Assembly (NCBI GenBank): GCA_007116425.1
Contig: SKIL01000141.1
Coordinates: 1-6,214, forward strand
Origin: Bacteriovoracaceae bacterium
GTDB lineage: Bacteria; Bdellovibrionota; Bacteriovoracia; Bacteriovoracales; Bacteriovoracaceae
Direction of reading: 5' to 3'
Length of the DNA: 6,214 nt
Position 1 is the first letter of the stretch. Every line of letters begins with the position of its first letter. Made by a program: the position numbers and the translations under genes. The notes beneath the pieces are model-generated. The model saw only the letters and a list, made by a program, of their open reading frames with translations. It was not told where the DNA came from and did no database searches. Of the stretch, positions 1 through 5,561 are shown one piece after another.

Positions 1-156
1 CAACTTTATAGACGCGCTGAAGAATACTATTTAAGAGCAAAGAGTGCTTATCGCAGAAAGTATTTCAATCAGGCCAAACAATACGCTATTCTATCTCGAG
101 AATATTCTGAGCGTGCTGAATTTGCGGCCGAACGCAAACGCACACTCGACTTTTAA
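1..156 (+). CDS. 3' end of a small helical protein, possibly DUF4398-like (partial)
   Basis: Frame 1 is open from the window edge to a TAA at 154-156, giving the last 51 residues of a protein that begins outside the window. The fragment is very rich in Ala, Arg, Glu, Lys and Tyr (for example LYRRAEEYYLRAKSAY) and should be almost entirely helical. The spacing of small and aromatic residues recalls DUF4398-type envelope proteins, which have repeated short helices with an A-x-x-x-A pattern. That match is by eye and is only a suggestion. It ends 16 bases before the next gene, in the same direction, so the two are probably co-transcribed. The upstream part would show whether it carries a lipoprotein signal or an OmpA/Pal domain. 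Confidence 0.7.
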   Translation, partial: QLYRRAEEYYLRAKSAYRRKYFNQAKQYAILSREYSERAEFAAERKRTLDF

Positions 157-158
157 AT

Positions 159-163
159 AAGGA
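159..163 (+). promoter_or_regulatory. Ribosome binding site of the CpoB-like gene
   Basis: AAGGA lies 9 bases before the ATG at 173 and directly follows the stop codon of the preceding gene. It supports the 173 start, which also gives a complete lipoprotein signal peptide. Confidence 0.7.
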
Positions 164-172
164 CGATTTCCC

Positions 173-955
173 ATGCATAAGTTAATCAACTCGACTCTTT
201 TATTGATCGTTTCTGCCGCTATATTAAGTGGATGCAAGACTCAATCGCAAATTCGTCGCGAACAGCAACTTGAGAATTTAACTCGACAAGTTTCTGAAGG
301 ACAAAGAGTTGCGGCCGACCGGACGATTCAAATCTCAGAGATGCAAGAGCGGATTAATCAATTGCAAGGGGCGCTTGAAGAACAAGGTTATGCCGAAGAA
401 ATTCAACGACAAGAGTCCTTAACAGATATTCGCACTAAAATTGATTCGCTTGAAAAAACTCAAAAAACCATTCTGGATGAACTCGAGCAAAACCGAAATC
501 AAATGAATTCTCAACGCGCCTACCTCGACCAGGTACTCGAAACTCTTCGTCAAATCAGTGAGGGTGACCCGATCACAAATCAATCGACGGACGCTGTTTA
601 TAATGAAGGGCTGAGACATTATCGCGCCACTCGCTATGAGGAATCTCGTCCCTATTTTATGGAGCTCATCAGTCGAGGCGTAGAAGGTCAGACTTTGGCC
701 CACGCTTATCACAATCTCGCAATGGTTGAGTATATTGGTGAGAGAAATGAAAATGCGATAGTCTATTTTGGCCGCCTTTTTACTGAATTTCCCGATTCCG
801 GTTATAATCGTAATGGACTGTTATTTTTGGCAAAGACCTTCGAAAGAACAGGTCAAAAGGCCCAGGCCAGACAGACGTTACAGCAGCTCATTAATCGCTT
901 CCCAGAGGCCAACCGGATTAATGACGCCAAAAAAATGCTCGAACGTCTGAAATAA
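173..955 (+). CDS. Coiled-coil and TPR lipoprotein, CpoB/YbgF-like
   Basis: Predicted 260-residue lipoprotein. Residues 1-20 form a short basic, then hydrophobic, signal ending in the lipobox L18-S-G-C21. Lys at +2 after the Cys is not the Asp of the classical E. coli inner-membrane retention rule, so the outer membrane is likely. Residues about 28-130 are Gln/Glu/Arg-rich with heptad-like hydrophobics, forming a long coiled coil. A short polar linker (131-140) leads to about three TPR-like helical pairs (roughly 143-170, 177-207 and 214-246), with signatures such as AYHNLAMVEY and the terminal FPEANRINDAKKML. A coiled coil followed by C-terminal TPRs is the architecture of CpoB/YbgF, the Tol-Pal-associated periplasmic protein that in E. 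coli coordinates outer-membrane constriction with peptidoglycan synthesis. E. coli CpoB is soluble, whereas this one is lipidated. No tol or pal gene is visible here, so the role is inferred from architecture. BamD-like or other TPR lipoproteins are alternatives. Confidence 0.8.
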   Translation: MHKLINSTLLLIVSAAILSGCKTQSQIRREQQLENLTRQVSEGQRVAADRTIQISEMQERINQLQGALEEQGYAEEIQRQESLTDIRTKIDSLEKTQKTILDELEQNRNQMNSQRAYLDQVLETLRQISEGDPITNQSTDAVYNEGLRHYRATRYEESRPYFMELISRGVEGQTLAHAYHNLAMVEYIGERNENAIVYFGRLFTEFPDSGYNRNGLLFLAKTFERTGQKAQARQTLQQLINRFPEANRINDAKKMLERLK

Positions 956-965
956 TTTTCAAGAC

Positions 966-969
966 GGAG
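966..969 (+). promoter_or_regulatory. Ribosome binding site of the cytochrome fusion gene
   Basis: GGAG lies 5 bases before the ATG at 975, in the 19-base gap after the CpoB-like gene. It supports the 975 start and continued transcription from upstream. Confidence 0.6.
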
Positions 970-974
970 CGCTT

Positions 975-2711
975 ATGCCCAATTTTCTCAAGCCGACTCG
1001 CTTTCTCAGCGCCATAGTGCTTTTAGGCCTAAGTTCGTGTACTTATTTTTCAGATCGCCCAGCTGAGAGCAGAGCAAAAAATCTTTTTAAAGACTCTCCA
1101 AAAGAAGTCTCTATCGTTTTCTCTCACAACCTAAATGGTGAAACCCACTCTTGTGGCTGTCGCCAATTTCCTTTAGGTGGCCTGGCCCCCGTGGCCGGAG
1201 TCATGCATGAGCTTAAAAGTGAGAGACCTACTCTCTATCTCGATACGGGAAATACATTCTTTCCTTCGACCACTGTGCCCGGACATGTGCGAGACTCACT
1301 TAGCTTTACGGCCGAAAACTTGGCCAAGGGACTGAGGCTTCTCGACCTCAGTTTTTTCGTGCCTGGGGCCCAAGACTTTGCGGCCGGCGATGATTTTCTC
1401 TCAAAGCTTATAAAAGAAAATAACTTCAATGTCTTGGCCGCAAATACGGCCAATGCTCGCATAAAAGGGCAATTAAATGCCAAGCCTTGGACCAAGATTG
1501 AGTCCAGCTCTCCTCAGGTAAAACTTTATTTTATTGGACTGGTCTCTCCAGACCTACTTCCCGCTCATGCCAGAGGTCATTTCAGCTCAACTTTTGACGC
1601 CTTTGAAAAGGCCTATGCTGAAATTGTTCAAGACGGCTTCAATCCAGAGGACCCGACTCATCGACTCTTTGTTCTTTCCACTGGTGGAATGAATCACGAT
1701 ATTGAGTTGGCCGAAAAATTTGGAAATATAGACTGGATTATTGGAAGTCACTCCCAAAGCTTTTTGAGCGCCCCAAGAAATATTAACGGGTCCAGAATTG
1801 TTCAGGTTCTGTCTCGCAATCACTACCTAGGTGAAATCCGTTTAAAGCTGACAGAGTCAAAGGCCAAAGACACCTATCAGCTTCACGAAGTCGCAGAATC
1901 AAAAGAGTTTGTTCTCGATCCTAACCCGCTCTCAAGCTTTCTTGAGAGCTATCTCGTCGACTTGAGAAATGTTCAATTGGCCGAACAGGAAAGGATGGGC
2001 GCAAGTTTTGCGTCGACAGATAAATTGATGCAAACAGCTTCAAGCTGTATTGATTGCCATGCTCCGCAAGGAGAGAAATGGATGAACACGGCCCATAGTA
2101 TGGCCTTTCTGACTTTAAAGCAGGCCAATGAGGCGAGTAATCTCAGTTGTATTGAATGCCATTCGGCCGGCATGGGAGATCCGCATGGCTTCCAGCGCTC
2201 ACAAGATCTTGTGGTTTTTCGCTCACAATTACAAACTCATCACAAAGGTGAAGCGCCAGGCGAAGACACTGATGAAGAAACTGAAAAGCTGCGAACCATA
2301 AGAGAAAACTATTGGGAAACTATTCGCCAAGAATTTAGTGAAGTTGGCTCAGTCAGGGCGCTTCGGCCAGAAGAGTTGCGCAAACACAGTGCTCGATGGT
2401 TGGAAATTGATAGTCAATTTGAAGTGGCCCATAATTTTTCGGGTGTTCAATGTATGAGCTGTCACGATCAACAAGTTGACCACCCCTTTGTTTGGAATAA
2501 CGACGAAGGCCGTACCCCGCAACAGCGCTACCAATCGATAAAGAACAATTGTCTCTCATGTCATGACGCCGACCAATCACCAGAGTGGTTTCATCGCGAT
2601 GAAAGAGGTGTGGCCCAGGCGTTAAACGAAGATGTGTTTCAAGAGATGTATCACAAAGTCGCTTGTCCAAGTATGCAAGAAGATTATGAAGATGATTATG
2701 ATGAGGATTAA
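975..2711 (+). CDS. Lipoprotein fusing a degenerate 5'-nucleotidase-like domain to a tetraheme cytochrome c554-like domain
   Basis: 578 residues. A lipoprotein signal ends in L19-S-S-C22, so the protein should sit in the periplasm, probably on the outer membrane. Residues about 45-300 follow the order of UshA/5'-nucleotidase-type metallophosphatases: a first strand with SHN (50-52), LDTGN (89-93), PGAQDF (130-135), AAN (155-157), GGMNHD (237-242) and IIGSHSQ (255-261). Many canonical metal ligands look substituted, so catalysis is doubtful. A C60-G-C62 pair followed by LGGL (67-70) matches a motif I recall from metallophosphatase-cytochrome fusion proteins. Residues about 345-565 hold four CXXCH heme sites: C358-H362, C392-H396, C493-H497 and C526-H530. 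W369 with H374 after heme 1, H503 after heme 3 and QSPEWF after heme 4 resemble cytochrome c554/c-prime proteins, with likely His axial ligands. The end is strongly acidic (EDYEDDYDED). Expected role: periplasmic electron transfer, with an unknown role for the N-domain. Its stop codon overlaps that of the convergent hydrolase. Confidence 0.85.
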   Translation: MPNFLKPTRFLSAIVLLGLSSCTYFSDRPAESRAKNLFKDSPKEVSIVFSHNLNGETHSCGCRQFPLGGLAPVAGVMHELKSERPTLYLDTGNTFFPSTTVPGHVRDSLSFTAENLAKGLRLLDLSFFVPGAQDFAAGDDFLSKLIKENNFNVLAANTANARIKGQLNAKPWTKIESSSPQVKLYFIGLVSPDLLPAHARGHFSSTFDAFEKAYAEIVQDGFNPEDPTHRLFVLSTGGMNHDIELAEKFGNIDWIIGSHSQSFLSAPRNINGSRIVQVLSRNHYLGEIRLKLTESKAKDTYQLHEVAESKEFVLDPNPLSSFLESYLVDLRNVQLAEQERMGASFASTDKLMQTASSCIDCHAPQGEKWMNTAHSMAFLTLKQANEASNLSCIECHSAGMGDPHGFQRSQDLVVFRSQLQTHHKGEAPGEDTDEETEKLRTIRENYWETIRQEFSEVGSVRALRPEELRKHSARWLEIDSQFEVAHNFSGVQCMSCHDQQVDHPFVWNNDEGRTPQQRYQSIKNNCLSCHDADQSPEWFHRDERGVAQALNEDVFQEMYHKVACPSMQEDYEDDYDED

Positions 2712-3547
2712 ATCTCTTCAAGTAACTCTAAGAATTTAGCACGGTAGCGTAAATCGTAATCATAAAAAACCGCACCGTGCTCCCTTCGATCCAATTGCCA
2801 AAACCATTTTCTCTCAGCTTTTAAATCGCCATAAAGGTCTCGCCCCAAAGAAAATGGGACGACGGGATCTTTTTTACTGTGAATAACAAGGGCCGCAATG
2901 TCGGTCTGATCTAGAAACTCACGAGGGGCATAGCGATCTGAAAAAAGAACAAACGAGAGCGGCTGCAGTGGCCAAGTGATAAAATTAGAACCCATCACTC
3001 GCCTAGCGACCTTTCGATAAGAAGAAAAAGTGGAGTCCAAAACAATTAAGTCGACTTGATCTCGATGCTCAAATTTTTCCAGGGCCTTCATCGCGACAAT
3101 CCCGCCAAGACTTTGGCCATAGACCACAAATTTCTCGGCCCCAGATTCTAAATAGAGAGAATAGGCCTTTTCCAATGCGGCCACACCGTCATAGGAAGTC
3201 CCTTTTGGTGTGGGGCGAACCGAATCACTTTGGCCATAGCCGCGATAATCAAAAATAAAATAATCGTGGCCTTCTTCGGGAATCCAGGCCAAATGAATGA
3301 AGTGGGAGCTCAAGTTTTGCGCATTTCCGTGAAAATGAGCAATAAAGCTTTTGGACTGGCCCTTGGCCGGAAAATACCACGCATGCAAAGACACGCCATC
3401 GGAAGTCTGAAATTCGAGATCTTCGTAGGTCAGCTCGGCCTGCTCTGGGTTGTAGTACATATGTGAGTCTGGATAATATAAAAGCTGAGAGCAAGCGGAT
3501 AAAAACAAAAGCCCTCCGATTAAAAATGGCCTAAAAATTCTATGCAT
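2708..3547 (-). CDS. Alpha/beta-hydrolase lipoprotein, BEM46/ABHD13-like
   Basis: 279 residues from the chosen ATG. The start MHRIFRPFLIGGLLFLSAC is a typical lipoprotein signal with lipobox L-S-A-C19. The hydrolase fold is clear: HGN at 73-75 (oxyanion-hole region), DYRGYG at 100-105, the nucleophile elbow G-Q-S146-L-G-G, DSTFSS at about 171-176, a likely catalytic Asp at 227 in KKDPVVP and a likely catalytic His at 257 in REHG. The complete Ser-Asp-His triad suggests an active serine hydrolase (esterase, thioesterase or peptidase-like) anchored in the envelope; the substrate cannot be read from the sequence. Start choice: AAGGA lies 7 bases before this ATG. A second ATG immediately upstream (first base 3550) sits only 4 bases from it, and an in-frame TTG at 3565 lies before the ribosome binding site and is unlikely. 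The gene is convergent with the cytochrome gene and divergent from tsaD, so it is probably monocistronic. Confidence 0.85.
   Translation of the reverse strand: MHRIFRPFLIGGLLFLSACSQLLYYPDSHMYYNPEQAELTYEDLEFQTSDGVSLHAWYFPAKGQSKSFIAHFHGNAQNLSSHFIHLAWIPEEGHDYFIFDYRGYGQSDSVRPTPKGTSYDGVAALEKAYSLYLESGAEKFVVYGQSLGGIVAMKALEKFEHRDQVDLIVLDSTFSSYRKVARRVMGSNFITWPLQPLSFVLFSDRYAPREFLDQTDIAALVIHSKKDPVVPFSLGRDLYGDLKAERKWFWQLDRREHGAVFYDYDLRYRAKFLELLEEI
2738..2781. repeat. 8-bp inverted repeat in the 3' end of the hydrolase gene
   Basis: AGCACGGT at 2738-2745 and its exact complement ACCGTGCT at 2774-2781 flank a 28-base AT-rich spacer. It lies just beyond the stop of the plus-strand cytochrome gene but inside the hydrolase coding region. 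No T-run follows on the plus strand, so it is not a standard intrinsic terminator. It may be chance, or a hairpin helping to stop rightward transcripts. Confidence 0.35.
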
Positions 3548-3554
3548 CATCGAA

Positions 3555-3560
3555 TCCTTC
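3555..3560 (-). promoter_or_regulatory. Ribosome binding site that decides the hydrolase start
   Basis: Read on the minus strand this is GAAGGA. It is 7 bases from the ATG whose first base is 3547, and 4 bases from the adjacent ATG at 3550. The longer TTG-initiated frame at 3565 would place this site inside the coding region, which argues against it. Confidence 0.7.
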
Positions 3561-3589
3561 TTCAATCTTTCCCTGCATTATGCTAGCAT
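3561..3589 (+). promoter_or_regulatory. Weak candidate promoter for tsaD-rsmA
   Basis: TTCAAT at 3561-3566, a 17-base spacer, then TAGCAT at 3584-3589 preceded by TGC, which gives an extended -10 element. The -35 match is poor (three of six) and the -10 match is four of six. It overlaps the opposing hydrolase promoter. A start near 3596 would exclude the upstream in-frame ATG at 3580 and leave about 29 bases before the chosen tsaD start. Confidence 0.25.
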
Positions 3590-3606
3590 TCGACGACTTT
3601 AGTCAA
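3577..3606 (-). promoter_or_regulatory. Sigma70-type promoter for the hydrolase gene
   Basis: On the minus strand a -35 element TTGACT (complement of 3601-3606) and a -10 element CATAAT (complement of 3577-3582) each match the consensus at five of six positions, with an 18-base spacer. Transcription would begin near 3570 and leave a leader of about 20 bases containing the ribosome binding site. The position directly upstream of the gene makes this more credible than a chance match. Confidence 0.55.
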
Positions 3607-3624
3607 AGAAATCGAGATTTTACT

Positions 3625-4719
3625 ATGCAGAGCAAAATAGTTTTAGGTATTGAAACCAGCTGTGATGATACCTCCATTGCACTTATTCAGGGAAGTCCAC
3701 AGGAGTCGGCCTCTCTGTTGGCCCACCATAGTTTCTCCCAAGAAGAAGTGCTGAAAAAATGGGGCGGAGTTATCCCTGAGATTGCGGCAAGAAATCATCT
3801 CGATAAAATTCTCCCTTTACTCGATGTTTGCTTTGAAGAGGCCAAGATAAAAATTGATGATATCGACTTGATTGCAGTGACAACTCACCCTGGTCTGTTA
3901 GGCCCTCTTTTAACTGGGCTCAACGCGGCCAAGGGACTTGCCCTGCTTGCAAAAAAACCGATCTATCCCGTGAATCATCTTTATGCTCACCTGGAGGCAA
4001 TTTTTTTAACTGAGAGTGAAGTGAGCTATCCCTACCTCGGCCTACTCGTCAGTGGAGGACATAGCCTCTTTTTATTAGTCAGAGCTCCCGATGATTTTGA
4101 AATTCTAGGCAGCACAATTGACGACGCTGCCGGTGAGGCCTTTGATAAAGGTGGAAAACTTATGGGGCTTGGATACCCTGCCGGAAAAATTATTGATGAT
4201 CTGGCCAAAGAGGGAGATGCGAGCACATTTGAATTTCCGATCGGTCTGCGAGAAAGTACAAATGCTCAACTTAGCTTTTCTGGCGTGAAGACAGCGCTTC
4301 GCCATAAGATAGAGAAAATTTTGGCCACCGAACCTGAATTTTTATCGCAAAAAGAAAATCTTTCCAACCTATGTGCCAGCTATCAAAAAGCGATTGTCGA
4401 CGCTTTAGAGTTAAAGTTAAGATACGCCAAAAAAATAGCGCAGGAAAAATTAGGCTTCGCTCCAAATGCTTCGCTTCCCATTGTATTAGGAGGTGGTGTC
4501 GCTTGTAATAGTGCGCTTCGAGAAAAGATTAAAGATCGTCACCATAACGTGTATATTGTTGCTCCAAAATTTTGTACCGATAATGGCGCGATGGTCGCCA
4601 ACTATGGTCTGCGGATGTTTGAATCGGCCATAGCTTTTCCCGACTGTCTTTATACTGATGCCAAAGGGCGCTTTATTGATAAGTCACAAGTTCAATCTCT
4701 TACAAAAGAAAAATCATGA
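3625..4719 (+). CDS. tsaD: tRNA N6-adenosine threonylcarbamoyltransferase TsaD
   Basis: 364 residues, close to the usual bacterial TsaD length. TsaD (formerly Gcp/YgjD) transfers the threonylcarbamoyl group from TC-AMP to A37 of ANN-decoding tRNAs, working with TsaB and TsaE in the cytoplasm. The family signatures appear in order: GIETSCDDT at about 8-16, the metal-binding pair H118 and H122 in NHLYAHLEA, SGGHS at 143-147, the nucleotide-binding stretch around DDAAGEAFDK (166-175) and GYP, LSFSGVKTA at about 216-224, GGGVACN at about 289-295, and CTDNGAM at 317-323 with D319 as the third metal ligand. No key residue is missing. Start choice: the frame extends to an ATG at 3580, adding 15 residues. 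That ATG has no ribosome binding site and falls in the -10 element of the opposing promoter. The ATG at 3625 begins MQSKIVLGIETS, the normal TsaD N-terminus, with only a weak GAG 8 bases upstream. Confidence 0.96.
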   Translation: MQSKIVLGIETSCDDTSIALIQGSPQESASLLAHHSFSQEEVLKKWGGVIPEIAARNHLDKILPLLDVCFEEAKIKIDDIDLIAVTTHPGLLGPLLTGLNAAKGLALLAKKPIYPVNHLYAHLEAIFLTESEVSYPYLGLLVSGGHSLFLLVRAPDDFEILGSTIDDAAGEAFDKGGKLMGLGYPAGKIIDDLAKEGDASTFEFPIGLRESTNAQLSFSGVKTALRHKIEKILATEPEFLSQKENLSNLCASYQKAIVDALELKLRYAKKIAQEKLGFAPNASLPIVLGGGVACNSALREKIKDRHHNVYIVAPKFCTDNGAMVANYGLRMFESAIAFPDCLYTDAKGRFIDKSQVQSLTKEKS

Positions 4720-5558
4720 GCGTTAACGAACCTCCTCCGATTCCCGTCCCTAGGGCAGACAAAAAACTGGGTCAACATTATCTCAATGATAAAAAGATCA
4801 TTCAAAAAATATGCTTTGATTTCGATCAAGACTGTAAATCAATTTTAGAGATTGGGCCGGGACCTGGTATTTTGACTGAAACATTGGCCGAACACAAAAG
4901 GCCGTTTAATGTCATCGAAAAAGACAAACGCTTTCTCGACAATCTCAAGCAGTTTCTCAGTGGTGACCAGATCCTGTTTACAGATGCTCTCGAAGTTGAC
5001 TTGGTCGACTTTCTTCGCTCTCAAGGCCATCATGAAGATGTATGGCTAGTTTCCAATCTTCCCTATAATATTTCGGCACCTCTGATCATTCGCTTTTTAC
5101 AAGTTCCGACACTTAAATATATGACATTGATGATGCAAAAAGAGGTTGGTGAAAAAATATTTAATTGGAGTGGAAAAAACCGCCCCAAGCAAATGGGTTC
5201 ACTGATGGCCTTGTGCCAACAGTATTACGATATTTCTCTGAATACCCATGTCCCTCCGGGTGCTTTCTCACCTCCTCCAAAAGTCGACTCCGTGGTTCTA
5301 AGTTTTGTGCGCAAAGAACATCCGAGTATCGATTTATCTTATTTTGCCACTTATGAAAGTTTCCTCAAAAAACTTTTTGCCCAAAGAAGAAAACAAATTG
5401 GAAATAATATCAAAGGTCATTTCGACCGCGATCGCTTTGAAGAGGGGCTCAATCAGCTTGGTAGAAAAATCACTGATCGTTCTGAGGTTTTAACGGTTGA
5501 GGAAATGGCCAAGCTCTTTCACTTTGTGGTGCTCGATCCCTACAAAGAAAGGATTTAA
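4716..5558 (+). CDS. rsmA: 16S rRNA (adenine1518-N6/adenine1519-N6)-dimethyltransferase RsmA (KsgA)
   Basis: 280 residues, full length for the family. RsmA uses S-adenosylmethionine to dimethylate two adjacent adenosines in helix 45 of 16S rRNA during late 30S assembly. Visible motifs: KKLGQHYLND at 16-25 (the usual K-x-x-GQ-x-F/Y-L start), the SAM-binding motif I EIGPGPG at 45-51, acidic E68 in VIEKDK for the ribose, D90 in the FTDA segment, the catalytic motif IV NLPYNIS at 114-120, FSPPPKVDS at 184-192, and FAQRRKQIGNN at 221-231 leading into the C-terminal helical domain. The first 15 residues are a proline-rich extension before the conserved core. The ATG overlaps the tsaD stop as ATGA, with no strong ribosome binding site, so translation is probably coupled to tsaD. 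The two genes together serve RNA modification for accurate translation. Confidence 0.97.
   Translation: MSVNEPPPIPVPRADKKLGQHYLNDKKIIQKICFDFDQDCKSILEIGPGPGILTETLAEHKRPFNVIEKDKRFLDNLKQFLSGDQILFTDALEVDLVDFLRSQGHHEDVWLVSNLPYNISAPLIIRFLQVPTLKYMTLMMQKEVGEKIFNWSGKNRPKQMGSLMALCQQYYDISLNTHVPPGAFSPPPKVDSVVLSFVRKEHPSIDLSYFATYESFLKKLFAQRRKQIGNNIKGHFDRDRFEEGLNQLGRKITDRSEVLTVEEMAKLFHFVVLDPYKERI
5548..5553 (+). promoter_or_regulatory. Ribosome binding site of the outer-membrane protein gene
   Basis: AAAGGA lies 8 bases before the ATG at 5562 and inside the last codons of rsmA. It supports both the start and an operon continuing from rsmA. Confidence 0.7.
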
Positions 5559-5561
5559 AGT

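Noticed and set aside
2353..2721. 122-codon minus-strand open frame antisense to the cytochrome C-terminal domain
   Set aside because: It lies wholly opposite a well-supported heme-binding region, has no recognisable domain, and its composition is that of a complement frame.
2738..2781. Intrinsic terminator at the inverted repeat beyond the cytochrome gene
   Set aside because: The stem is only 8 base pairs with a 28-base loop, and no T-run follows the right arm, so it does not meet the usual form.
3230..3466. 78-codon plus-strand open frame within the hydrolase gene
   Set aside because: It is antisense to conserved hydrolase motifs and shows no domain of its own.
3548..3565. Longer hydrolase start at the TTG at 3565 or the ATG at 3550
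   Set aside because: The TTG lies upstream of the ribosome binding site, and the 3550 ATG is only 4 bases from it. The 3547 ATG has better spacing; 3550 remains possible and changes one residue only.
3580..3624. Fifteen-residue N-terminal extension of TsaD from the ATG at 3580
   Set aside because: No ribosome binding site precedes it, it overlaps the opposing promoter, and family members begin close to the IVLGIETS segment that follows the 3625 ATG.
1957..5290. Several GTCGAC sites (about six seen) as a possible DNA signal
   Set aside because: They are more than chance would suggest but few, and many encode Val-Asp or Ser-Thr contexts; counts are too small to separate from codon preference for TCGA-containing pairs.
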